5,689 nt of DNA from Candidatus Cloacimonadota bacterium (GTDB lineage: Bacteria > Cloacimonadota > Cloacimonadia > Cloacimonadales > TCS61). Positions 1-5,535 of this stretch are shown in pieces. The stretch lies in the NCBI GenBank assembly GCA_011372345.1, contig DRTC01000111.1, forward strand, positions 1 to 5,689, given 5' to 3'. The translations under genes and the position numbers were made by a program. The notes under the pieces are model-generated. The model was not told the DNA's origin and did not search any database. It saw only the letters and a list, made by a program, of their open reading frames with translations. How positions within the stretch are numbered: position 1 is the stretch's first letter; the number at the start of each line of letters is the position of its first letter.

Positions 1-15
1 CCCATTTTTAATAAT

Positions 16-267
16 TTATTGCTCTCTTATTTTTTTATCGTAAGTTTCAATCAAACTATTTAATCTATTACTGAAAACTTTTGCTTGATTAGGACTCATA
101 ATTATTCTTGTAGTCATTTTCACAATATTATTATGGCTAAATCCAAAATCAATAATTAGATCATTGTTGGACATGTGGAACTGTGCAAAATTGCTATAAG
201 TATTTTCAAATTTATCAGGGATGTGTATTTCAATTTTTTTTGCTGTTTTTTCTTTCTTTGGTTCCAT
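16..267 (-). CDS. DUF3467 family protein, 83 aa
   Basis: Small soluble protein of unknown biochemical function. After a lysine-rich start (residues 1-12), the body matches my memory of the DUF3467 family: YSNFAQFHMSNNDLIIDFG (about 24-42) followed by a 'RIIMSPNQAK' segment (54-63) and a helical end 'LNSLIETYDKKI'. The family is short and the length here is typical. No signal peptide or membrane segment is present, so it is probably cytoplasmic. The start is well supported: a perfect AGGAGGT (minus strand of 274-280) lies 6 nt upstream of the ATG. The gene is 125 bp downstream of the GIY-YIG gene and has its own TTGACA-like box (314-319), so it may be transcribed separately. The family assignment is recognition by eye; no role is inferred. 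Confidence 0.85.
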   Translation of the reverse strand: MEPKKEKTAKKIEIHIPDKFENTYSNFAQFHMSNNDLIIDFGFSHNNIVKMTTRIIMSPNQAKVFSNRLNSLIETYDKKIREQ

Positions 268-313
268 TGTTTTACCTCCTCTAACAATAGAAACTTTTTT
301 ATATTTAAAATGA

Positions 314-319
314 TGTCAA
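314..319 (-). promoter_or_regulatory. Possible -35 box (TTGACA) for the DUF3467 gene
   Basis: The minus strand reads TTGACA, 46 nt before the start codon of the DUF3467 gene. This is a plausible -35 hexamer by sequence and distance. No convincing -10 hexamer sits 16-19 nt further on; the nearby sequence is only A/T-rich. Kept at low confidence because the local composition makes such matches fairly easy to find. Confidence 0.3.
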
Positions 320-343
320 TTTCATTCTTGTTTTTTTTTAGAA

Positions 344-385
344 TTCTTTATCCGTATCCGTGTTTATCCGTGAAGATCAGTGAGC
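344..385. repeat. ATCCGTG-type short dispersed repeat
   Basis: The plus strand carries three TATCCG units (349-354, 355-360, 365-370) followed by TGAAGATCAGTGAGC. It resembles the 'ATCCGTGTTTATCCGTG...ATCAGTG' intergenic sequence that I recall as recurring between genes in many unrelated bacterial genomes. It occupies most of the space between the GIY-YIG stop codon and the DUF3467 promoter region and has no coding potential. The repetition within the window is seen directly; the link to a widespread family is from memory. Confidence 0.5.
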
Positions 386-392
386 AAAAATA

Positions 393-761
393 TTATTCCG
401 GCAGATTCACAAAAATAGGATAACCCCACTGTCTATCAGGACTACATTCAGGTTTGTAATAATCACAGAGATAAGTCATGATCCCTTCTCTATGGGAATT
501 TTCTTCAACAATCGCAAATTCATAACCGCAGTTTTTATCTTTGATCCTGTCTGAAATACAAATTCTTTTTTCTGTCGGTTTTGTATGGCTTAATATACGT
601 TTCTGAAGATTACTTGTTTCTCCAACAAAAAAACATTTCCATTCACCCTTTGTCAGCTTCACCCAGAAAAGGTAAATTCCTGGTGATTCGGGAGTGTTTT
701 CCTTTATTTTGTCTTCCTCAAAGGAATTAAAAAATTTTGACCACTCTAAAGTTAATTGCAT
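393..761 (-). CDS. Stand-alone GIY-YIG domain protein, 122 aa, active site altered
   Basis: Single-domain member of the GIY-YIG nuclease superfamily, with no other domain attached. The GIY element is at residues 28-30 (PGIYLFWV) and the second element reads FVG (45-47) rather than YIG/YVG. It continues as GETSNLQKRILSH, with Arg55 ten residues after Phe45 as in UvrC-type domains. The helix glutamate is probably Glu92 (HREGIMTYLCDYY) and the terminal motif is PECSP (104-108), where CN is usual. So the first Tyr, the Arg and the Glu are present, while the second Tyr is Phe and the Asn is Ser. Activity may therefore be reduced or the domain may only bind. The start is preceded by AAGGA (minus strand of 767-771) at 5 nt. 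It lies 17 bp after the 153-aa secreted protein gene and is probably cotranscribed with it. Substrate unknown. Confidence 0.8.
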   Translation of the reverse strand: MQLTLEWSKFFNSFEEDKIKENTPESPGIYLFWVKLTKGEWKCFFVGETSNLQKRILSHTKPTEKRICISDRIKDKNCGYEFAIVEENSHREGIMTYLCDYYKPECSPDRQWGYPIFVNLPE

Positions 762-778
762 AATTATCCTTGAAAAAG

Positions 779-1240
779 TTAATTATCTTCAGCTTCTTCT
801 TTATCTATGTCTTTATCTTGTTCTTTCTCTTGTTTTTTCTCTTGTTCTTTCTCTGCTTCTAATTCTGCTTTTGATTTCAGGATGATCGGTTCAGGAAATT
901 TATCGAGTCCTGCATTAGTAATCTGAATTTCAGCAGAACCTCTGATCTCATCATCGATCATAAAATCGAAATGGATATATTCACCGGCTGTCCACATGGT
1001 CGGAAAATTTCCAACCTGCAGGATAAAACCATGTTCGCCAAAATATCCATTTCCGAAATCTCCGAGATAGCGAACTTCTTCCGGTCGCAGAGTGATATAG
1101 GCAGCATAATCGAATTCTTCTTTTGACGGTGCAGTTTCTCCATCTGGTAATAAAACAACACCGTGAACCGAATGCGGTAAGGATGAAAATAATAAAGTTA
1201 TTGATAAAAAGAAAAACAAAGAAACAGTTATTTTTTTCAT
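779..1240 (-). CDS. Small Sec-exported protein with acidic/lysine-rich tail, 153 aa
   Basis: Not a family I can name. Residues 1-27 form a clear Sec signal peptide: MKK, a hydrophobic core (TVSLFFFLSITLLFSSL), then likely cleavage near SVHG. The mature part (about 28-118) is rich in aromatic and beta-prone residues (DYAAYITLRPEEV, FILQVGNFPTMWTAGEYIHFDF, GSAEIQITNAG), which suggests a compact beta-sandwich-like domain, though this is inference. The C-terminus (about 125-153) is a highly charged E/K/Q tail containing three consecutive four-residue units (130-141). The start has AGGAG (minus strand of 1246-1250) 5 nt before the ATG. It is 29 bp downstream of the other secreted protein gene and 17 bp upstream of the GIY-YIG gene. 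Export to the periplasm or beyond is likely; function unknown. Confidence 0.85.
   Translation of the reverse strand: MKKITVSLFFFLSITLLFSSLPHSVHGVVLLPDGETAPSKEEFDYAAYITLRPEEVRYLGDFGNGYFGEHGFILQVGNFPTMWTAGEYIHFDFMIDDEIRGSAEIQITNAGLDKFPEPIILKSKAELEAEKEQEKKQEKEQDKDIDKEEAEDN
818..853. repeat. Three 12-bp tandem units in the tail of the 153-aa protein
   Basis: On the minus strand this encodes EKEQ, EKKQ, EKEQ. The three 12-bp units differ at a single base (GAGAAAGAACAA in the outer units, GAGAAAAAACAA in the middle one). Near-identical codons suggest expansion by slippage rather than independent selection of each residue, so tail length could vary between strains. Confidence 0.75.
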
Positions 1241-1269
1241 TGTTACTCCTGATTAAAATTTTTTTCTTG

Positions 1270-1668
1270 TTATGTGATTTCCACAAGCCCACTGGTAATT
1301 ATATTTTCTTCAGGATCTACTAAAAATACTCTAAAAAAACCTTTATCCTGAAAATTAATGTCATTAAAATAGATAAAATCCATCTCCGGATCGACATCGA
1401 ATTCCCAGGCATCATAGTATTCAAAAGTACCTTCGCGTGGATTGTATTTATCAACCTGAATGGTTATTTTAGTATAGAAGATCGGTGATTTTAATAATGC
1501 AACAACTGTAATGTTACCGGTTGTAAAACGATCCGAGCAGTCGATCTCGCCAGCATCAGGATCATAGCTTACACAAAAATATAAAAGATCACAATTTTGA
1601 GCATAAATTGAAACAATGGAAGAAAACAACAAATTTACAAAGATAATTACAAATAACAATTTTTTCAT
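1270..1668 (-). CDS. Small Sec-exported protein of unknown function, 132 aa
   Basis: Not a family I can name. Residues 1-23 are a strong Sec signal peptide (MKKLLFVIIFVNLLFSSIVSIYA) with likely cleavage before Gln24. The next cysteine (Cys26) is not in a lipobox, so a lipoprotein is unlikely. The mature part has three cysteines (26, 32, 44), two or more of which could form a disulfide, and alternating beta-prone segments: NITVVALLKSPIFYTKITIQVDKYN, FEYYDAWEFDVDPEMDFIYF and FFRVFLVDPEENIITSGLVEI. A beta-sandwich extracellular module is plausible but unproven. The ATG is preceded by AGGAGGT (minus strand of 1672-1678). It is the first gene of a probable three-gene operon with the 153-aa secreted protein and the GIY-YIG protein. 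Confidence 0.85.
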   Translation of the reverse strand: MKKLLFVIIFVNLLFSSIVSIYAQNCDLLYFCVSYDPDAGEIDCSDRFTTGNITVVALLKSPIFYTKITIQVDKYNPREGTFEYYDAWEFDVDPEMDFIYFNDINFQDKGFFRVFLVDPEENIITSGLVEIT

Positions 1669-1686
1669 CTAACCTCCTATAAAGAC

Positions 1687-1716
1687 AAAAACAAAAAATG
1701 TCTGTTCTCTCGTCAA
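1687..1716 (-). promoter_or_regulatory. Promoter-like block upstream of the secreted-protein operon
   Basis: The minus strand starts with TTGACG (1716-1711), 42 nt before the start codon of the 132-aa protein, and ends in a T-rich TTGTTTTT segment. About 22 of 31 aligned positions agree with the block before the diguanylate cyclase (2946-2976): TTGACRAGA, then CAG, then ATTTYTTGTTYT. The first six bases fit a -35 hexamer, but there is no standard -10 hexamer, so the shared block could be a variant promoter or an operator. Confidence 0.35.
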
Positions 1717-1770
1717 GAATATTAATTTCACCGTAGCAAATATGATAAACAGCAAAGAAAATAATTGTTG

Positions 1771-2913
1771 TTAAAAGATATTCTTTATTCTGTTTTCATA
1801 AACTTTATACTGATCCTTACCGTTTTTCTTACAAAAATACAAAGCTTTGTCAGCCTCCTCCAGCATCTTTTTAAAGGTCGATTCGATTAACGGATCACTT
1901 TTTATACCTTCGATTTTCAAGCAGGAAATGCCGGCGCTGACTGATATTTTAAATTCTTTTTTTCCTTTAGAAAATACCTGTTTATTGATTTTATTCCTGA
2001 TAATTTCCGCAACAACAATGATATTTTTGAGGTTAATATTAAAAAGCAGCACCAGAAATTCATCTCCTCCATAGCGAACGAGAATATCACTTGCTCTGAT
2101 GGATTTTTTCAGGAGTTCAGCTGTTTGGAACAACACTTCATCTCCTGATTGATGACCGTGATTATCATTAACAACTTTAAAATCATCTATATCGAATAAT
2201 AAAAGCCCGACCGGAACTTGCTGACGATTTGCCAGACGGTAAAAATCAGCATAATTAGAATCAAGATACCTTCTGTTATGGATTCCGGTCAATTCGTCGA
2301 TAATTGATAGTTCCTGAACTTTAGCGTACATTTTCTCCAATTCCGAATATGTTTTTTTCATATAATCAACAAAATGAACAATATGAAAATTGCTTTCCAT
2401 GATAAGATTTTTCATCTGCTCGTTGATGGAAGACAGAAATTTCGCTCTCGAATCTTCTTTGAATTCATCGAGAGTTTTCAAGGTTTCTTCGAGCAGTTTA
2501 TTCCATCTCTGGTTCAAGAATTTTATGGAATATTCAAAATGATCAACGAAGTTTTGAACAATATTCTTGAAACTCTGTTCCTGGTCTCCTGATTTGGAAA
2601 AAGTTTCTTCTCCCAGCATGGCATAAACCTTTGTTGTTTTTTGATAAGCTTTTGCCAATTTCTCAATATTGAAATGATCTTGAAAATAATCAATCTCCGT
2701 CTTATGAAGTTGGAGTGCCAGCGAAAAATCATGGGAATCAAATAACATTTTTGTTAATATTTCAGTCATTTCTGAAAGTGCATTATATTGAGATTCATTA
2801 TCTTTTTCGAGAAGCTTGAACAAGTTTGAATAAATTTCAGGACCATTCTGTTTAATGAATTTTTCCGTTGTATTTAATGATTCTAATTGATTTAAAGTGG
2901 TATCAAAATTCAT
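1771..2913 (-). CDS. Diguanylate cyclase (GGDEF), soluble, helical N-terminal region, 380 aa
   Basis: Makes cyclic di-GMP from two GTP. No signal peptide or membrane helix is visible, so the enzyme is cytosolic. Residues 1 to about 200 are helical; the first part looks TPR-like, and the segment around 150-200 looks like a coiled-coil or helical linker. They probably form a sensory or protein-binding region without a recognisable ligand domain. The GGDEF domain runs about 201-375: DELTGIHNRRY (207-217), metal-binding FDIDDFK (Asp241, Asp243), GGDEF at 282-286, and the end signature EADKALYFCKKNGKDQY. The inhibitory I-site RASD (273-276) lies five residues before GGDEF, so product feedback is expected. 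There is no EAL or HD-GYP domain. The frame is open to an ATG at 2974-2976, but the ATG at 2911-2913 is preferred because AAGGAG lies 6 nt before it and the extra 21 residues overlap the promoter-like block. Confidence 0.93.
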   Translation of the reverse strand: MNFDTTLNQLESLNTTEKFIKQNGPEIYSNLFKLLEKDNESQYNALSEMTEILTKMLFDSHDFSLALQLHKTEIDYFQDHFNIEKLAKAYQKTTKVYAMLGEETFSKSGDQEQSFKNIVQNFVDHFEYSIKFLNQRWNKLLEETLKTLDEFKEDSRAKFLSSINEQMKNLIMESNFHIVHFVDYMKKTYSELEKMYAKVQELSIIDELTGIHNRRYLDSNYADFYRLANRQQVPVGLLLFDIDDFKVVNDNHGHQSGDEVLFQTAELLKKSIRASDILVRYGGDEFLVLLFNINLKNIIVVAEIIRNKINKQVFSKGKKEFKISVSAGISCLKIEGIKSDPLIESTFKKMLEEADKALYFCKKNGKDQYKVYENRIKNIF

Positions 2914-2919
2914 AATGAA

Positions 2920-2925
2920 CTCCTT
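2920..2925 (-). promoter_or_regulatory. Shine-Dalgarno AAGGAG fixing the diguanylate cyclase start
   Basis: AAGGAG on the minus strand lies 6 nt before the ATG at 2911-2913. The upstream in-frame ATG (2974-2976) has only A/T-rich sequence in front of it and overlaps the TTGACA-like box. The shorter product is therefore chosen. Confidence 0.8.
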
Positions 2926-2945
2926 CCATCTTTTTTTTACAATAG

Positions 2946-2976
2946 CAGAACAAGAAATTGCTGATATTCTTGTCAA
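2946..2976 (-). promoter_or_regulatory. Promoter-like block upstream of the diguanylate cyclase gene
   Basis: The minus strand starts with TTGACA (2976-2971), 57 nt before the chosen ATG, and continues through CAG and ATTTCTTGTTCT. It is related to the block at 1687-1716, with several of the differences being A/G or C/T changes. TTGACA is an ideal -35 hexamer, but the position 17-18 nt further on reads TTGTTC/TGTTCT rather than a TATAAT-like box. Confidence 0.4.
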
Positions 2977-3053
2977 ATGAAAAATAAAAAATAATCGAAA
3001 GAAATTTTAAATTAAGTGACTAATTTTTCTTCAAAAACAAGTTTTGAGAAAAG

Positions 3054-3071
3054 ACCAATCTTCGATTGGGA
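3054..3071. repeat. Hairpin ACCAATC...ATTGGGA, left outer arm
   Basis: CCAATC (3055-3060) and GATTGG (3064-3069) pair perfectly around a 3-nt loop. The following GGGA also begins a second inverted repeat with TCCCAA at 3083-3088. An inverted counterpart with the same flanking heptamers is at 3476-3496. Confidence 0.6.
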
Positions 3072-3098
3072 CACATTCTTGTTCCCAAATTCCGATAA

Positions 3099-3116
3099 CA
3101 TCATCGTTCGATGATG
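3099..3116. repeat. Hairpin CATCATCG-TT-CGATGATG
   Basis: Perfect 8-bp stem with a 2-nt loop, followed directly by AAGGAACACAACTG (3117-3130). The same layout occurs in opposite orientation at 3395-3426, though with a different stem sequence. This argues for conserved structure rather than conserved sequence. Confidence 0.6.
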
Positions 3117-3193
3117 AAGGAACACAACTGATAAAGAAATTTCATTTCGAATATTGAGTCCACTCTAAAAAGGTCAAATTCAATAAAATTAGA

Positions 3194-3209
3194 AACCGTT
3201 AAAACGGTT
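3194..3209. repeat. Palindrome AACCGTT-AA-AACGGTT inside the element
   Basis: 7-bp perfect stem with a 2-base centre. It is repeated exactly in the second element copy at 5607-5622. Confidence 0.8.
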
Positions 3210-3227
3210 AATACTTTTTCCTGTTTC

Positions 3228-3257
3228 ATTAACCACCAACTTAAGTTGGTGGTTAAT
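3228..3257. repeat. Perfect 30-bp palindrome inside the element
   Basis: ATTAACCACCAACTT is followed directly by its exact reverse complement, with no spacer. The same palindrome is at 5641-5670. Such a perfect structure could extrude as a cruciform or fold on single-stranded DNA. In RNA it would form a hairpin on either strand. Confidence 0.9.
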
Positions 3258-3394
3258 TAGAAGATAGAGGTCATAAACCGATTCATCAGTTTCCAAATTT
3301 CGGGCAAAATTTCATACATATTCCAAATTATTGCCTTTTTAGAGTGGACTCAACAATACTTTCTCGCACAAAAAATCAAAGTAAAACTTTTCAA

Positions 3395-3444
3395 CAATTG
3401 CATTCCTTGTCATTGTTCCAATGACATTTTAAAATTTCGGAATG
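3395..3444. repeat. Nested hairpin, right inner arm
   Basis: An inner 8-bp stem TGTCATTG/CAATGACA with a 3-nt loop (3408-3426) lies within an outer CATTCC (3401-3406)/GGAATG (3439-3444) pair. Read on the minus strand the order is ATTCCGA, hairpin, AAGGAATGCAATTG. This is the same order as ATTCCGA, hairpin, AAGGAACACAACTG at 3089-3130 on the plus strand. Confidence 0.6.
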
Positions 3445-3475
3445 AGGAGAAACAGTAGTTTTGAAAATTTCACGA

Positions 3476-3496
3476 TCCCAATACATCGGGATTGGT
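3476..3496. repeat. Hairpin block, right outer arm, possible weak terminator
   Basis: On the minus strand this reads ACCAATC, seven bases, ATTGGGA. It can form either CCAAT/ATTGG or ATCCC/GGGAT stems. It lies about 60 nt beyond the vWA stop codon and is followed on the minus strand by GAAATTTTC, so it could act as a weak transcription end for that gene. There is no proper U-run, so this is uncertain. Confidence 0.4.
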
Positions 3497-3557
3497 AAGT
3501 TTGGATTTTTTAAGCGGCTAAAATGTTGCTCCTTGTTCCTTTCACCTTGTCCCTTTC

Positions 3558-5483
3558 TCATTTATTCTCTTCTCTCTTAATAATTATCATTTCCAGAGCA
3601 AAAAGAAACAGAACAACAATCAGCAAGTATTTCCAGATCTCAAAACCATATCTGGTCTGCAGGACATTATCTTCCCAATCCTGATCAAGAAAATTGATAT
3701 TTTTATATTTTGTTTTAGAAAATCTTCGGTAATCACTTTCCTTGTAATCAAGATTTACCGGAATCCGTTGCTCATCTACAATGTATATTCCCGGTTCGGA
3801 TACCACCAGATTCGCTTGTTTTGTTTCCATCAGATCACCCGAAGGAAGTTTTATCCGATTAGATTTCAGTTTGATCTTATTTCCCACTTTAATCGAAGAA
3901 GTTAGCAATTGGTCATTGGAAAGATATTTGAGCGTATTGAAGGCAAAAACCGGAAATGCTGAATCGAGCAGGAAAGGATTCAGTAAACTTTGAACATCAA
4001 AAAGCCAGACACACGATCTCTCTGATTCCAAAGCGAGTGGAAAATCAGCAGTCTGTAATAAAACACCGGAATTTTTTTGGGATTCGACTTTCCAGAAATC
4101 ATTGAAATCAAGCTGTTTGGAAGGATCGAGTAAACTTGTAATAGAGTGATATTTATTGATGAATGTCGTTTTTCTCTGTTTGCTGTTATGGGAAAATTCC
4201 AAAAATCTAATTCCCATTATATTGCTGATATAATCCTGAAGATCATTTGATAAATCCTTGTCAGCAATAAAAAGGAGACCTTTATTATTTTTTCGGAATT
4301 TATCGAGTAAAAATTGTAGCCTGTCTGATAATTTGTTTTTCTGATAAACAATAATATTTTCGAAATTGCTCAAACTATCATAATTCAAGTTATCAGAAGT
4401 GAAGAATTCTAAATTTTCCGGATCATATGTATAAATTTCCAAAATGGTTTGAATTGGTAAAGGCAAGGTTTCGTTATCTGAAATAATTGCAACTTTCGGT
4501 TCGGAATTAAAGTAAAAGCTGAAATAATTGCGATTATCAAAAGGCTGTCTTTCGTTTTTAATATGAACATAACCGGAATGCCATCCCGAATTTTCAATAT
4601 TGATCGAGAAATCATCCGCTTTTCTTTGCAGAGGTTTCAAATCTGTCACTTTTTCCGCAATCGTCTGCCCATCCAGGAATATGCTGCAGATAACATCTTC
4701 CTGAACAAAATTTGAGTGATTAACGATTTCAAAACTGATCTTCTTAGCGTATGTCTTTTTAGTGAATTCATTGATCAATCGTGCATTTTGGCAACTGATA
4801 TTGCTTCTTATTTCCGTTTCGGAAGTTGGAATAATAAAGCAGGAAGTGTCGATCTTTTCGGGAAGTTCCTGTTTTTGCAGATCGGAAATAAAATAAATTT
4901 CGCGATTGGGAAGATGACTTTCCTTTAATTTTTCAGAAGCCATTTCGAGTACATCGGTAAGAGGTTTTGCCAGAGGTGTAATCTCGATATTCCTGATCAG
5001 GTTTTCCGGGATCTTTCCATAGATGAGATTACTGTTCAGGCTGTTCCATTCCTCATTTAAAGTCAGCAGTAAAGTCATATCATCATTAGAAATCATCTCG
5101 TTGAATTTTTCTGCAATCGATTTCGCTTTTTCCAGTTCGGTTTGCGTATCGATCAAATAATCCATACTATAAGAATTATCAATGATAATAGCAATTGCTG
5201 TTTTGGGGTGTTTCGTTCCTTTTTTGAGGAAAGGAGCTTTTATGGTCGGTCTGGAAATTGCCAGGATCGTCAGTAAAATGATCAACATGCGAATGATCAG
5301 TAACAACAGATTTTTCAGATTGATCTTTTTCCGCTGTTGTTTCTGGCTTTCTTTGATGAACCTGATCGTACTGAAGATGATGCGACGAGGTTTTTTCTTC
5401 GCAAAAAGATAGATCAATAATGGTATCAGAATGGCAGATGTGAGGAATAAAATTCCCGAATTTAAGAAGGATAGATTAAACAT
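3558..5483 (-). CDS. BatA-like membrane protein with von Willebrand factor A domain, 641 aa
   Basis: Inner-membrane protein of the BatA/vWA group that often accompanies MoxR-type AAA+ ATPases and DUF58 proteins; its exact role is unknown. The N-terminus is the BatA 'aerotolerance regulator' region with two membrane helices (about 9-28 and 57-77) around the basic AKKKPRRIIFSTIRF segment. The vWA domain spans about 95-225. Its MIDAS metal site looks complete: DNSYS (Asp102, Ser104, Ser106), Thr176 in PLTD and Asp201 in FISD. A long beta-rich region (about 240-590) follows, probably with a GATase-like fold around 329-520, and one C-terminal helix (618-635) precedes REENK. Length fits the roughly 600-700 aa members. 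No MoxR or DUF58 partner lies within the window; only repeats lie upstream up to its edge. The start is supported by the typical BatA N-terminus, although the ribosome site is unusually distant. Confidence 0.88.
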   Translation of the reverse strand: MFNLSFLNSGILFLTSAILIPLLIYLFAKKKPRRIIFSTIRFIKESQKQQRKKINLKNLLLLIIRMLIILLTILAISRPTIKAPFLKKGTKHPKTAIAIIIDNSYSMDYLIDTQTELEKAKSIAEKFNEMISNDDMTLLLTLNEEWNSLNSNLIYGKIPENLIRNIEITPLAKPLTDVLEMASEKLKESHLPNREIYFISDLQKQELPEKIDTSCFIIPTSETEIRSNISCQNARLINEFTKKTYAKKISFEIVNHSNFVQEDVICSIFLDGQTIAEKVTDLKPLQRKADDFSINIENSGWHSGYVHIKNERQPFDNRNYFSFYFNSEPKVAIISDNETLPLPIQTILEIYTYDPENLEFFTSDNLNYDSLSNFENIIVYQKNKLSDRLQFLLDKFRKNNKGLLFIADKDLSNDLQDYISNIMGIRFLEFSHNSKQRKTTFINKYHSITSLLDPSKQLDFNDFWKVESQKNSGVLLQTADFPLALESERSCVWLFDVQSLLNPFLLDSAFPVFAFNTLKYLSNDQLLTSSIKVGNKIKLKSNRIKLPSGDLMETKQANLVVSEPGIYIVDEQRIPVNLDYKESDYRRFSKTKYKNINFLDQDWEDNVLQTRYGFEIWKYLLIVVLFLFALEMIIIKREENK

Positions 5484-5495
5484 TATTTTTAGAAA

Positions 5496-5503
5496 CTCCC
5501 CTT
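5496..5503 (-). promoter_or_regulatory. Distant Shine-Dalgarno (AAGGGGAG) of the vWA gene, inside a repeat
   Basis: The only SD-like sequence before the vWA ATG is AAGGGGAG, 12 nt away, longer than the 4-6 nt seen at the other genes here. It is part of the CCCCTTAATCCCC/CCTCTTT inverted-repeat sequence, so the ribosome site appears to be supplied or displaced by a repeat. Confidence 0.45.
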
Positions 5504-5527
5504 AATCCCCTCTTTGATAAAGAGGAG
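5496..5527. repeat. CCCCTTAATCCCCTCTTT-type inverted repeat
   Basis: CCTCTTT (5509-5515) and AAAGAGG (5519-5525) form a 7-bp stem with a 3-nt loop, next to CTCCCCTTAATCCCC. It resembles a dispersed intergenic repeat that I recall from many bacterial genomes. On the minus-strand mRNA the stem lies just upstream of the vWA ribosome site, and its CTCC arm could instead pair with the GGGGAG there. Confidence 0.55.
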
Positions 5528-5535
5528 AAATGTTA

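Larger units (their letters stand above)
3154..3353. mobile_element. 200-bp MITE-like element with perfect 20-bp terminal inverted repeats
   Basis: The ends are exact inverted copies: TTGAGTCCACTCTAAAAAGG at 3154-3173 and its reverse complement at 3334-3353. The match stops abruptly on both the inner and outer sides. There is no internal reading frame of useful length, so it would be non-autonomous. The left half contains two palindromes (3194-3209 and 3228-3257). AATA occurs at 3150-3153 and again at 3355-3358, one base beyond the right end. This could be a 4-bp target duplication, but it is weak evidence in AT-rich DNA. A second copy in the same orientation starts at 5567. The terminal repeats favour a MITE mobilised by a DDE transposase elsewhere in the genome; the internal palindromes also recall REP-type sequences. 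The mobilising enzyme is not in this window. Confidence 0.75.
2977..3557. other. Non-coding, repeat-rich intergenic region
   Basis: No reading frame here looks like a gene on either strand. The stretch lies between the 3' end of the vWA gene and the promoter region of the diguanylate cyclase. It contains a complete 200-bp element with terminal inverted repeats, flanking hairpins arranged as an inverted pair, and short direct repeats of CCTTGT(T/C)CC next to the vWA stop codon (3531-3539, 3545-3553). I see no tRNA, CRISPR array or recognisable structured RNA. The small hairpins at 3055-3069, 3099-3116, 3408-3426 and 3476-3496 are described separately. Confidence 0.7.

Noticed and set aside
737..750. 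TTGACCACTCTAAA within the start of the GIY-YIG gene resembles the element terminal repeat TTGAGTCCACTCTAAA with two bases missing.
   Set aside because: It encodes conserved-looking protein sequence (TLEWSK), has no partner end nearby, and is short enough to be chance in AT-rich DNA.
958..1323. Overlapping open frames of 66-103 codons on both strands across the two secreted protein genes.
   Set aside because: They lie in other frames over genes with clear signal peptides and SDs, have no SD of their own, and have improbable composition.
2914..2976. A 21-residue N-terminal extension of the diguanylate cyclase from the ATG at 2974-2976.
   Set aside because: It has no SD, overlaps a TTGACA promoter-like box, and bypasses the ATG at 2911-2913, which has AAGGAG at good spacing.
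3154..3353. Possible structured non-coding RNA or riboswitch.
   Set aside because: The palindromes are symmetrical on both strands, the sequence recurs at 5567, and it has exact terminal repeats, so a mobile repeat explains it better.
3054..3496. Possible CRISPR array, because of several spaced palindromic units.
   Set aside because: The units are in inverted rather than direct arrangement, differ in stem sequence, and show no regular repeat-spacer period.
3781..5412. Plus-strand open frames of about 70-76 codons inside the vWA gene.
   Set aside because: They are antisense shadows of a gene with well-defined domains and show no SD or recognisable protein features.
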